From the NCBI RefSeq assembly GCF_001661495.1, contig NZ_BDDT01000002.1:186001-250000 (forward strand): a DNA stretch of 64,000 bases, read 5' to 3'. The translations under genes were made by a program, and so were the position numbers. Positions 49,776 to 58,685 of the stretch are shown in pieces; positions within the stretch are counted from its first letter, which is position 1, and the number at the start of each line of letters is the position of its first letter. This stretch comes from Pseudoalteromonas prydzensis (GTDB lineage Bacteria > Pseudomonadota > Gammaproteobacteria > Enterobacterales > Alteromonadaceae). A model generated the notes under the pieces. It saw only the letters and a list, made by a program, of their open reading frames with translations, searched no databases and was not told the DNA's origin.

Positions 49776-50022
49776 AATCCTCATTCCAGCTAATTAGTTT
49801 CTATAGCAAACAATATAACAGCCATTTAGACGTCTAGATAGATTTTTCTGGTGAGTTTTTTTCAATAAACATGAATTTTATTCATATTGAACTGGTGTTG
49901 CTAGTGCGTTTATACACAACTGTTTACATATTTTATTGTGCTAGGGGTCTTATATTACCTTGCTTTGTTGCATAATCAGGTGACTAAAAACAAGAAATAT
50001 ATTCAACTAACAAGGGATAACA

Positions 50023-52908
50023 ATGAAATTTAAATTATTAGCAACCAGTCTTGCGGTAACGCTTGCATTGGGCGGCTGTGCGAGTAACAGCGGCTCTAAC
50101 ATGGTTAAAGAAGTTGAAATTGAACAATCAACGGTCGCCAGCAGTAATGATCGTGTGTTTTCACAAGATTATTTATTAGAAGAGCTTGATAACGGTTTGC
50201 GCGTTATGGTGGTGAAAACGGATTACCCTGATGTGGTATCACTACAAATTCCGGTGTCTGTTGGTTCTCGTAATGAAGTAGAAGCAGGAAAAACGGGCTT
50301 TGCTCACTTTTTTGAACATATGATGTTTAAAGGCTCTGAAAAATTCCCGCAAGATGTGTATTCTGACATCCTAAAAAATTCAGGTGTCGATAACCGCGCA
50401 TACACCACTAATGATTACACTAATTATCACTTAAATTTTTCAAAGCAGCATCTTGATAAAGTTCTAGAGATTGAAGCGGATATCTTCCAAAACCTCACTT
50501 ACTCAGAAGAGCAGTTCCGTACTGAAGCGCTTACCGTTAAAGGTGAGTACCTGAAAAATAATGCCAGCCCAGTGCGTAAGTTGCTCTCTGCTGTGCGTAA
50601 TGAAGCTTTTGAAAAGCATACCTATAAACACACTACCATGGGCTTTTTTGAAGACATTGAAGCCATGCCAGATCAAATGGCCTACGGTAAAGAGTTTTTT
50701 GATAAGTTTTATAAACCTGAATATGTATCGTTAGTAATTGTCGGTGATGTCGATCCGCAAGCAACTATGGCAATGGTGAAAAAGCATTGGGGTAATTGGC
50801 AAAAAGGCGGTTATGTTGCTGATATTCCAACCGAGCCTAAACAACAAGCAGCCAAATACGTGCATGAGCAAAACGAAGGACTACCAGGGCATTGGTTATT
50901 GGTTTCATACAAAGGTACTGCTTGGCAGCCGAAACAAAAAGACCGCGCAGCGCTTGATTTACTATCACAGCTTTATTTCTCAAACAACTCTGACTTATAC
51001 CAAGAGCTAGTGGTTGATAAGCAAATCGCCAGCCAAATGTTTAGCTATAACCCAGATACTAAAGATCCGGGCTTACTGCATGTTTTTGTCAAAGTCGAAA
51101 ATGAAGCTGATTTAGCGGTAGCGCGTGATGCCATCAATAACACCTATGCAAAAGCACGCACTGAGCTGGTTGATAGCCAAAAATTAGCCGATTTAAAGTC
51201 AAATCTAAAATACAGCTTTATTAACGGCTTAGACTCATCGCAAGCAATTGCGTCAACCCTTGCCAGTTATGTGCATTTTGAGCGCGACCCAGAAGTGGTC
51301 AATCAATTATATGCAACGGCAGACAGTATCAGCGCGCAAGATATTCAAGATATTGCTAATAAGTACTTTGTCGATAGCAGCCGAACTACCGTGACTATGT
51401 CGGCGCTTGATAAAATCGCTGGCTTTGAGCAAGAAGTTGATTTAAATAGCCTCGTTGCTAGCAAGCATACAGTGCAACAGCGTCACTTTAAGGTGCTTGA
51501 TAAAACTAATAGTTCGCCATTGATTGATATTAATTGGCTATTCCATACTGGTGCGGCGGCGGATCCTAAAGGTCAAAAAGGCGTGGCTGCGCTAACCGCT
51601 GCCATGCTTGCGCAAGGTGGCTCGCAGTCGAAGAGCTATAACGATATCAAAAAAGCACTGTATCCACTGGCTGGCAGCTTTGGCTACCAGATTGATAAAG
51701 AAATGATTTCTTTACAAGGGCGAGTCCATAAAGATAATGCAGCACAATGGTACGCATTAGTTAGTGAGCAGTTACTTAATCCGGGCTTTAGAGAAGACGA
51801 CTTTAAACGTTTGAAGAAAGAGCTGATTGACGGTATTAAATCGGGCCTTAAAGCATCTAACGATGAAGAGTTAGGTAAAGAAGTGCTTTATCATAAGCTC
51901 TATCAAAGTCACCCGTATGAAAGCTACAATTATGGTGATTTGTCAGATCTAGAAGCCCTGACATTGGATGATGTGAAAGCGTTTTACGCAAAAGAGTTTA
52001 CTCAAGCTAAATTAACTGTCGGTTTAATTGGCGCAGTGCCTGAATCAGTAAAAGCTACCATGTTTGCAGATTTAAGTCAGTTGCCAAAAGGCGAGCAAAG
52101 TCGTTTATCAATCCCTGATGCGCCAGTGCTAAAAGGTCATCATGCAACGATTGTTGAAAAGTCAGCACAGTCTACCGCGGTATCGTTTGGCTTCCCGATT
52201 GATACCATTCGTAGCAGTGAAGACTGGACGGCATTGTGGTTAGTGCGTTCATACTTTGGCGAACATCGCAGTTCAAATGCATACCTGTATGAGCGTATTC
52301 GTCAAACGCGTGGTATGAACTACGGCGATTACGCCTATATTGAGTACTTCCCACGTGGTATGTTCCAAACTAAACCTGATGCAAACTTGGGTCGTTCAGA
52401 GCAAATTTTCCAAGTCTGGTTGCGCCCACTGCGCTCAAACAACGATGCACATTTTGCAACGCGTACTGCTTTATTTGAACTTGATAAGCTGATCAAGAAT
52501 GGCATGACAGAAAAAGATTTTAACGCAACGCGTAACTTCTTAATTAACTTTGTGCCACAAATGGTCGCCAGTCAAAACCGTCAGTTAGGTTACGCGCTCG
52601 ATAGCGAGTTTTATAACACGGATTCGTTTGTGAAGTATGTTACAAGTAAGCTTGAAAAGCTGACCTTGGCTGATGTCAATCGTGTAATTAAAGCGAACTT
52701 ACAAACAGATAATATCCAGTATGTGTTTATTACCGGTGATGGTAAAGACATGCAAAAACGCTTAGCGTCTGAGCAAACATCGCCTATGGTGTATAACGCA
52801 GAAAAGCCAGCTGAGCTGGTGGCAGAAGATAAAGTGATTGCTGATTACAAACTAGCAATTCCTGCGAAAAACATTGAAGTACTTGCAGTAGATGAAGTGT
52901 TTCAATAA
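50023..52908 (+). CDS. M16 family zinc metallopeptidase lipoprotein
   Basis: A 961-residue protein. The lipoprotein signal MKFKLLATSLAVTLALGGC ends in a lipobox. The N-terminal M16 unit has the inverted zinc motif HFFEH (in GFAHFFEHMMFKGS) and the downstream Glu in TVKGEYLKN. A second, inactive M16 half follows (about 505-930). Pitrilysin-like enzymes degrade peptides inside a closed chamber; this one is membrane-anchored in the periplasm or outer membrane. AAGGGA precedes the ATG. Confidence 0.94.
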   Translation: MKFKLLATSLAVTLALGGCASNSGSNMVKEVEIEQSTVASSNDRVFSQDYLLEELDNGLRVMVVKTDYPDVVSLQIPVSVGSRNEVEAGKTGFAHFFEHMMFKGSEKFPQDVYSDILKNSGVDNRAYTTNDYTNYHLNFSKQHLDKVLEIEADIFQNLTYSEEQFRTEALTVKGEYLKNNASPVRKLLSAVRNEAFEKHTYKHTTMGFFEDIEAMPDQMAYGKEFFDKFYKPEYVSLVIVGDVDPQATMAMVKKHWGNWQKGGYVADIPTEPKQQAAKYVHEQNEGLPGHWLLVSYKGTAWQPKQKDRAALDLLSQLYFSNNSDLYQELVVDKQIASQMFSYNPDTKDPGLLHVFVKVENEADLAVARDAINNTYAKARTELVDSQKLADLKSNLKYSFINGLDSSQAIASTLASYVHFERDPEVVNQLYATADSISAQDIQDIANKYFVDSSRTTVTMSALDKIAGFEQEVDLNSLVASKHTVQQRHFKVLDKTNSSPLIDINWLFHTGAAADPKGQKGVAALTAAMLAQGGSQSKSYNDIKKALYPLAGSFGYQIDKEMISLQGRVHKDNAAQWYALVSEQLLNPGFREDDFKRLKKELIDGIKSGLKASNDEELGKEVLYHKLYQSHPYESYNYGDLSDLEALTLDDVKAFYAKEFTQAKLTVGLIGAVPESVKATMFADLSQLPKGEQSRLSIPDAPVLKGHHATIVEKSAQSTAVSFGFPIDTIRSSEDWTALWLVRSYFGEHRSSNAYLYERIRQTRGMNYGDYAYIEYFPRGMFQTKPDANLGRSEQIFQVWLRPLRSNNDAHFATRTALFELDKLIKNGMTEKDFNATRNFLINFVPQMVASQNRQLGYALDSEFYNTDSFVKYVTSKLEKLTLADVNRVIKANLQTDNIQYVFITGDGKDMQKRLASEQTSPMVYNAEKPAELVAEDKVIADYKLAIPAKNIEVLAVDEVFQ

Positions 52909-52941
52909 CGAGTATTTAAATAACTAAGATGCTTAATTTAG

Positions 52942-52966
52942 ATGCCCCAAATTTGGGGCATTTTTA
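52942..52966 (+). terminator. Terminator of the M16 peptidase gene
   Basis: ATGCCCCAAATTTGGGGCAT palindrome followed by five T residues. It abuts the 3' end of a minus-strand small ORF and may work in both directions. Confidence 0.92.
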
Positions 52967-53059
52967 TAACATCGCGCCAATTTCTACACCTAATCCAAAA
53001 AGTATCATTGCACTGACGATAAGCAATAAAGTGATGTGTCCTCGTGATTCTTTTGACAT
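52964..53059 (-). CDS. 31-residue single-helix membrane microprotein
   Basis: A short ORF with a perfect AAGGAG ribosome site nine bases before its ATG. The predicted peptide starts MSKESRGHITLLLIVSAMIL and ends in GAML: a short charged head and one membrane helix. It lies 13 bp after the XRE regulator gene, so is the third gene of a small operon. The function is unknown. Confidence 0.65.
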   Translation of the reverse strand: MSKESRGHITLLLIVSAMILFGLGVEIGAML

Positions 53060-53072
53060 AGTTTAAATCTCC

Positions 53073-53393
53073 TTATTTCATAATTAAAAACACGGTGATC
53101 ATGCCAAGCGCAAAGCTGGCAATGGATGACAGCGCTAAAATTGTTGTGATACTTTGCGTATTAGAAATGTGTGTCTGAGCAACTGAAACTGTATTTTCCT
53201 CAAGTTTTATTAACTCACCTTGACGTACTTCTAACACTGCGCACAAGGCCATGGTGGTTTCTTTAGACGCTGCACCTTCTTTTTCTACCCGTTGAATAGT
53301 TCGTAAACTTACGTCACAGCTATCGGCAAGTTGCTGTTGAGTCCAATCAAGCTTTTGCCTTAATGCTTTTATAGTTTTGGGGTTTAATTGCAT
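53073..53393 (-). CDS. XRE-family HTH regulator with C-terminal membrane anchor
   Basis: A 106-residue protein. The ATG at 53393 follows GGGGA. Residues 1-65 are an HTH_3/XRE domain (IKALRQKLDWTQQQLADSCD, VSLRTIQRVEKEG). A linker leads to a C-terminal membrane helix (TILALSSIASFALGMITVFL). A membrane-bound XRE regulator is unusual. It is two bases after the preceding gene and 13 before the microprotein. Candidate operators with TGTCA half-sites lie upstream of the operon. Confidence 0.85.
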   Translation of the reverse strand: MQLNPKTIKALRQKLDWTQQQLADSCDVSLRTIQRVEKEGAASKETTMALCAVLEVRQGELIKLEENTVSVAQTHISNTQSITTILALSSIASFALGMITVFLIMK

Positions 53394-53395
53394 GA

Positions 53396-53791
53396 TTAAT
53401 TCCCCAGAGCTAATGTTGAAATAATATACCCAACAGTAAAACCAACAACAAAACACCCAGCAATAAAAAGAGCTGATTTTTTAGGGTTACTAAATAAAGT
53501 TGTTTGCTCTAAGCTTTTAACTAACTTTTTATTTTTATAAAGTGAGCACTCAAGCCTGCCAGTTAAAATATTGTGCATTTCAAACTTAACATTAAACGTA
53601 TTACCTGACAGTTCAAATTGGTGTTTACTGGTGACATTAATACTTCGCTTTTCACTAACTAGCTCATCATTAATATAGACTTCTTCTTTTCCGGTGAAGT
53701 AACTACCAAAACAGGCTATTTGATCGTCGCCATCTTGAAAGTAAAATTTATAGCCTAGTTTCTTTGTATTGAGTATGTCATTGTTCATCAT
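53396..53791 (-). CDS. Small beta-rich protein with C-terminal membrane anchor
   Basis: A 131-residue protein I cannot assign. ATG 53791 follows AAGGA. Residues 1-100 are predicted beta-rich; DGDDQIACFGSYFTGKEEVY and the spacing around RSINVTSKHQFELSG loosely recall the FAIM1 beta-sandwich, a weak resemblance only. A C-terminal membrane helix (ALFIAGCFVVGFTVGYIIST) follows. First gene of the three-gene operon with the membrane-anchored XRE regulator. It may be a sensor or partner of that regulator. Confidence 0.6.
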   Translation of the reverse strand: MMNNDILNTKKLGYKFYFQDGDDQIACFGSYFTGKEEVYINDELVSEKRSINVTSKHQFELSGNTFNVKFEMHNILTGRLECSLYKNKKLVKSLEQTTLFSNPKKSALFIAGCFVVGFTVGYIISTLALGN

Positions 53792-53866
53792 CGTATTCCT
53801 TGTTTTGTTGATGATGCTAATTTAGCGTTTATTATTGTTTTTTGCGCCGTCAGCTTTACGCCAGTG

Positions 53867-53898
53867 GTCATTTTGTCACATGACAGTGATGCTGTCAT
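53867..53898. promoter_or_regulatory. TGTCA inverted-repeat cluster (candidate operator of the XRE operon)
   Basis: TGTCA-CA-TGACA at 53874-53885 and overlapping ATGACAG-TGATG-CTGTCAT at 53880-53898, plus a GGTCA at 53867. Short dyad sites like these fit an XRE repressor. They lie 80-110 bp before the first ATG of the operon. Confidence 0.5.
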
Positions 53899-54129
53899 AT
53901 TTAGTTATTCATTGAATTTAAACAAGTTATACGTATAGTTGTAATTATTCCGTATGTGGAACATTGTCGTATCAATATTGGCAACTCAGTGACTTAAGAG
54001 GCTTATAAAGAAAGTTTATAGATTAGTTATATCTAATAACCAGAACAAATAATTACAGTGTTAACACATACGAGATGAAATCCGTTAAACTGAAACAAAG
54101 TACACCCAGTATTAATTTAAGGCCGTCCT
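53899..54129. other. Intergenic region upstream of cysE
   Basis: With the operator cluster this is part of a 338-base gap. It is AT-rich; I see no ORF or RNA gene. It must contain the cysE promoter; a typical ribosome site before cysE is weak (AAGG at 54119). Confidence 0.5.
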
Positions 54130-54948
54130 ATGCGTCATGAAATTTGGCAACAGCTTCGCACAGAAGCAAAAGAAGTCGTTACCCGTGAACCTCTGTTAGC
54201 GAGTCATGTGTATTCATGCATTTTAAATCATGAGTGCTTAGGATCTGCGTTGAGTTTTATCGTTGCCAATAAGTTATCTGATGCTGTGGTTTCTGCATTT
54301 ACTATACGTGAATTGTTTGATCAGGCTTTTGTTGAGTGTGATCGCATGTTGACCCATGTAGCCCATGATATTAAAGCGGTTAAAGATCGCGACCCTGCTG
54401 CCGATACTTATTTAACTGTGATCTTAAATTTAAAGGGTTTCCATGCAATTCAAGCACATCGACTCGCCCATTGCCTTTGGTTACAAAACCGTAAAGAGCT
54501 CGCTCGTTTTATTCAAAGCCGTACCTCAGAAGTATTTGGCGTTGATATCCATCCTGCTTGTAAAGTCGGCCATGGTATTATGTTTGACCATGCAACTGGT
54601 ATAGTCATTGGTGAAACTGCGGTAATAGAAGATAACGTGTCAATTTTACAATCAGTTACCCTCGGTGGTACTGGTAATGAAAAAGGCGATCGTCACCCGA
54701 AAATTCGCGCAGGTGTCCTAATTGGTGCTGGGGCTAAAGTGCTCGGCAATATCGAAGTCGGTGAGGGGGCACGTATTGGTGCTGGCTCTGTTGTATTAAG
54801 CGCGGTACCGCCACACACTACCGTTGTTGGTGTACCGGCTAAAATTGTTGGCAAACCAAACTGTCCCTGTCCAGCGCAAAGTATGAATCAAAACTTTTTA
54901 GATGTGGATGAGCCGCAAAACGAATCACACACTAGTGCAATGCTTTAA
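54130..54948 (+). CDS. cysE: Serine O-acetyltransferase
   Basis: A 272-residue enzyme of cysteine synthesis. An N-terminal helical domain (about 1-140; DPAADTYLTVILNLKGFHAI) precedes the left-handed beta-helix with GHGIMFDHATGIVIGETAVI and SVTLGGTGNEKGDRHPKI, carrying the catalytic Asp/His pair. It acetylates serine with acetyl-CoA and binds CysK through its C-terminus. The next gene follows after 25 bases. Confidence 0.96.
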   Translation: MRHEIWQQLRTEAKEVVTREPLLASHVYSCILNHECLGSALSFIVANKLSDAVVSAFTIRELFDQAFVECDRMLTHVAHDIKAVKDRDPAADTYLTVILNLKGFHAIQAHRLAHCLWLQNRKELARFIQSRTSEVFGVDIHPACKVGHGIMFDHATGIVIGETAVIEDNVSILQSVTLGGTGNEKGDRHPKIRAGVLIGAGAKVLGNIEVGEGARIGAGSVVLSAVPPHTTVVGVPAKIVGKPNCPCPAQSMNQNFLDVDEPQNESHTSAML

Positions 54949-54973
54949 ATAAAAAACTTAAAAGGAATTAAGC

Positions 54974-55645
54974 ATGAGTAAAAATAATCCATTGTCGCTG
55001 TTGTTAGCATTTATCGCAGGTGTTGTTTTAACGTCGGGTTACTTTACGTTTAGCTCTGACGAAGCAGCTCCTGTAACTACCACAAAAACACAGGTACTTG
55101 AACAAGAAGTCAAAATAATGCCTGCCAGTACCGCAGCTGCAGAGCTAGATACAGTATCCCAGTCTCAGCAAGTGGCGGATATTACCTCGACTGCCCAAGA
55201 TGCATCAGCGCAAACAAAGGATGAACAACCGCTTGAGGAACAACTACAGCAGCTTAAGCATGAGTTAGCGCAACAGCGCGCGTTAGTTAAACGTTACGAG
55301 AAGCAATCTCAAGCGCCTTCTGATTTTGAGCAAGCTTTATTGGACAAGTTTGAGCAGCAAAATCGTAATGAAGAATGGGCTTATCGCACAGAAACAGCCA
55401 TGAAAGATTTTTTGCAAACTGCGGATCTGAGTGTTAATCCCGAATTAATAAGCGCACAGTGTAAAAGTTCGGTGTGTAAATTTGAACTGGCAGCGCCAAA
55501 AGATAATGAAGATTTTGATCATACCCAATGGCGCGAGCTAAATGATCAATTGGTCAAACAAGAGTTTTGGCAACAATTTACTGTCAGTACCTCTAAGTCC
55601 AGCGATCGCGATTTTTCTTTATTACTTGCTACTGAATCGGATTAA
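54974..55645 (+). CDS. Membrane-anchored coiled-coil protein of unknown function
   Basis: A 223-residue protein not recognised. One N-terminal membrane helix (LSLLLAFIAGVVLTSGYFTF), a Ser/Thr/Gln-rich stalk, a coiled coil at about 85-120 (EEQLQQLKHELAQQRALVKR), then a compact C-terminal domain with two cysteines (SAQCKSSVCKFEL) that could form a disulfide, so it probably faces the periplasm. AAAGGA precedes the ATG. It may be co-transcribed with cysE. The stop overlaps convergent xseA by four bases. Confidence 0.7.
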   Translation: MSKNNPLSLLLAFIAGVVLTSGYFTFSSDEAAPVTTTKTQVLEQEVKIMPASTAAAELDTVSQSQQVADITSTAQDASAQTKDEQPLEEQLQQLKHELAQQRALVKRYEKQSQAPSDFEQALLDKFEQQNRNEEWAYRTETAMKDFLQTADLSVNPELISAQCKSSVCKFELAAPKDNEDFDHTQWRELNDQLVKQEFWQQFTVSTSKSSDRDFSLLLATESD

Positions 55646-56976
55646 CTAACAATAGATTGAATTACTCCATCGGCTAATTCTGTGGTTAGCGCATCGCCTT
55701 GATTTACTTGTGATGTCGATTTAATCACTTTTCCTTGCTCATTTTTGGTAATGCTGTAACCACGAGCTAGCACGTTCAGTGGGCTTACTGATCCAAGACG
55801 ACTCGCTTGCAGTGCCAGCGTATTTTGGCTGCTACGTAATTGCTGTTGCATACTTTGTTGTAAGCGCGCTTGTAATTGTTGTAATTGATGACCCGCTTGA
55901 GTGAGTTTTCGATCAGGTGAGCGCTGCATTAAACGCGGCATTAAATTATTTAAGTGGCGTTCATACTGGTAAATACGCTGCTGCATTGCTTGCTGTAGTG
56001 CTAAAGACAGCTCATCTAAACGCTGTGCTTGTTGATTTAATTGATTGCGCGGATGGCACAATGTTAAACGATGCTCAAGAGCGGTGGCTGTGCTTTGCTT
56101 GGCTGATAACTGATGTTTAAACGCATTTGCTAAACGCTGTAATTGTTGTTGAATTTGGTTGTAGAGTTCACTGCTATTAGGGCTGACTAGCTCTGCCGCC
56201 GCAGATGGAGTTGCAGCGCGGACATCTGCCACATAGTCACTGATAGTGGTATCAATTTCATGCCCGACGGCACTAATTATAGGTAGCTTACTGGCGTAAA
56301 TAGCACGTGCTAGCAGTTCATGGTTAAAGCACCATAAGTCTTCTAATGAACCACCACCGCGACCTAAAATAAGCACATCCACTTCATTACGGGCGTTGGC
56401 CAAATTAATTTTATCAATCAATTGTAAGTGGGCGTCTTTACCTTGCACCATAGCGGGGTAGATAACCACTTCAAGCTGTGGTGCGCGGCGTTTAAGTACC
56501 GTTAAAATATCTTTAATTGCGGCGCCGGTTGCTGATGTAATTACCCCCACGCGATGTACAACACTTGGTAGTGGCTGCTTGTATGCAGAGCTAAATAGAC
56601 CCTCAGCCGCGAGACGCATTTTTAATTCATCAAACTGTTGCTTTAATTGGCCTTCACCTGCCGCTTCCATGTGTTCAACAATCAGCTGGTAATCACCACG
56701 CGGTTCATATAAAGATACCCGAGCGCGCACTGTTACTTGTGCGCCGTTTTCTGGACGATAACGTTGGCCGCGATTATTGCCACGCCACATGGCGGCTTTA
56801 ACTTGGGCACGATCATCTTTAAGCGTAAAATACCAATGCCCAGACGCAGGCGTAATGAAATTTGAGATCTCACCGGTTAAAATTAACGATGCGAAACCTT
56901 GTTCAAGCACGGTTCTAATTTCTCTGTTTAGCCTAGAAACGGTATAAATCGTTTGCTGCTGGGATGTTATGGCCAT
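55642..56976 (-). CDS. xseA: Exodeoxyribonuclease VII large subunit
   Basis: A 444-residue protein. An N-terminal OB fold (YTVSRLNREIRTVLEQGFAS, GHWYFTLKDDRAQVKAAMW) precedes the nuclease domain with GVITSATGAAIKDIL, LGRGGGSLEDLW and GHEIDTTISDYVAD. A long helical C-terminal region follows. With XseB it degrades single-stranded DNA from both ends. Divergent from guaB. Confidence 0.97.
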   Translation of the reverse strand: MAITSQQQTIYTVSRLNREIRTVLEQGFASLILTGEISNFITPASGHWYFTLKDDRAQVKAAMWRGNNRGQRYRPENGAQVTVRARVSLYEPRGDYQLIVEHMEAAGEGQLKQQFDELKMRLAAEGLFSSAYKQPLPSVVHRVGVITSATGAAIKDILTVLKRRAPQLEVVIYPAMVQGKDAHLQLIDKINLANARNEVDVLILGRGGGSLEDLWCFNHELLARAIYASKLPIISAVGHEIDTTISDYVADVRAATPSAAAELVSPNSSELYNQIQQQLQRLANAFKHQLSAKQSTATALEHRLTLCHPRNQLNQQAQRLDELSLALQQAMQQRIYQYERHLNNLMPRLMQRSPDRKLTQAGHQLQQLQARLQQSMQQQLRSSQNTLALQASRLGSVSPLNVLARGYSITKNEQGKVIKSTSQVNQGDALTTELADGVIQSIVS

Positions 56977-57111
56977 AAAGCGACTCTTAAAAACGACGAT
57001 GGCGGTATTTTATCATAAATAATTGTGAAATCTTATTTACTCGTGTCCATAACGCTGATAAAATTTGGCCGCAATTCCTTATACAAGATCCACATGTGAG
57101 AAGTTGCCAAA

Positions 57112-58581
57112 ATGCTTAGAATTGCTAAAGAAGCTCTTACCTTTGATGACGTACTTTTAGTACCAGGTCATTCTACTGTTTTGCCACACACGGCAAACAT
57201 TTCAACTCGCTTAACGCGTGGTATCAAACTTAACTTGCCGCTAGTTTCAGCATCTATGGATACTGTTACAGAAGCACGCTTGGCGATCGCGCTAGCGCAA
57301 GAGGGCGGTTTAGGTTTTATCCACAAAAACATGACAATTGAAGAACAAGCTAAAAACGTACGTAAAGTTAAAACGTACGAAGCCGGTATTGTTTCTTTTC
57401 CTGTTACTGTGACAGCGGATTTAACTATTGCAGATGCGATTGTACTTGCTGAAGAAAAAGGCTTTTCAGGTTTTCCGGTAACGGATGCTGAAAACGGCCT
57501 TGTTGGTATTGTTACCAGCCGCGATATGCGTTTCGAAACCAAACTTGAGCAACCTGTTTCAACAGTAATGACTAAAAAAGAAAAGTTAGTCACTGTTAAA
57601 GAGGGCGCAGCTCGCGAAGAGATCTTAGGTTTAATGCACGAACACCGCATCGAAAAGATTCTTGTTGTTGATGATGCCTTTAAATTAAAAGGCATGATCA
57701 CCGTAAAAGATTATCAAAAAGCCCAAGATAAACCACATGCATGTAAAGACGAGCAAGGCCGTCTTCGTGTCGGTGCTGCTGTCGGTGTAGGCCCTGGCAC
57801 TGATGAGCGTATTGCTGCATTAGTTGAAGCGGGTGTTGATGTATTATTAATTGATACTTCTCATGGTCATTCACAAGGTGTTATCGACCGTGTTGCAGAA
57901 ACTCGTCAAACATACCCTGATTTACAAATTGTAGCGGGTAACGTTGCTACTGCTGAAGGTGCGATTGCCCTTGCAGATGCTGGTGTTGATGCAGTTAAAG
58001 TGGGTATCGGCCCAGGTTCAATCTGTACTACACGTATTGTTACCGGTTGTGGTGTACCACAAATTACCGCTATTTCTGATGCAGTTGAAGGCTTAAAAGG
58101 CCGCGACATTCCAGTGATTGCTGATGGTGGTATTCGTTTCTCTGGTGATATCGTAAAAGCACTTGTTGCTGGTGCATCATGCGTCATGGTTGGCTCAATG
58201 CTAGCGGGTACTGAAGAAGCGCCAGGTGAAGTTGAACTTTACCAAGGTCGCTACTACAAATCATACCGTGGTATGGGCTCACTTGGCGCGATGAACCAAA
58301 AAGAAGGTTCATCAGATCGTTACTTCCAAAAATCAAATCAAGCAGACAAGCTTGTTCCTGAAGGTATTGAGGGTCGTGTGGCTTATAAAGGCCCAATCGC
58401 GACAATCATCCACCAACAAGTTGGTGGCCTGCGCAGTGCAATGGGTTTAACCGGTTGTGCAACGATTGAAGAGTTAAACACTAAACCTCAATTTGTACGC
58501 GTTACTTCAGCTGGTATGGGTGAGTCACATGTTCATGATGTGCAAATCACCAAAGAAGCACCTAACTACCGCTTAGGTTAA
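57112..58581 (+). CDS. guaB: IMP dehydrogenase
   Basis: A 489-residue enzyme. It begins [19 protein letters not shown]; a CBS-domain pair covers about 95-205; the catalytic Cys lies in [11 protein letters not shown]; the flap contains [10 protein letters not shown]. It converts IMP to XMP with NAD in GMP synthesis. guaA follows after 104 bp containing a hairpin, as in other guaBA operons. Confidence 0.97.
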   Translation: MLRIAKEALTFDDVLLVPGHSTVLPHTANISTRLTRGIKLNLPLVSASMDTVTEARLAIALAQEGGLGFIHKNMTIEEQAKNVRKVKTYEAGIVSFPVTVTADLTIADAIVLAEEKGFSGFPVTDAENGLVGIVTSRDMRFETKLEQPVSTVMTKKEKLVTVKEGAAREEILGLMHEHRIEKILVVDDAFKLKGMITVKDYQKAQDKPHACKDEQGRLRVGAAVGVGPGTDERIAALVEAGVDVLLIDTSHGHSQGVIDRVAETRQTYPDLQIVAGNVATAEGAIALADAGVDAVKVGIGPGSICTTRIVTGCGVPQITAISDAVEGLKGRDIPVIADGGIRFSGDIVKALVAGASCVMVGSMLAGTEEAPGEVELYQGRYYKSYRGMGSLGAMNQKEGSSDRYFQKSNQADKLVPEGIEGRVAYKGPIATIIHQQVGGLRSAMGLTGCATIEELNTKPQFVRVTSAGMGESHVHDVQITKEAPNYRLG

Positions 58582-58605
58582 TCAATATACTTTATTGAAA
58601 TTACT

Positions 58606-58636
58606 GGGCTAGCTTTTGCTGGCCCTTATTTATTTT
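58606..58636 (+). terminator. Hairpin between guaB and guaA (possible attenuator)
   Basis: An 8-bp stem GGGCTAGC / GCTGGCCC (one G-U pair) with a TTTT loop and a following T-rich stretch. It could lower guaA expression relative to guaB or end part of the guaB transcripts. Confidence 0.6.
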
Positions 58637-58685
58637 TAGTCATTCAGGTTACCTGAGTGCTAGTTCTTGACTAACGAGACCCTCA

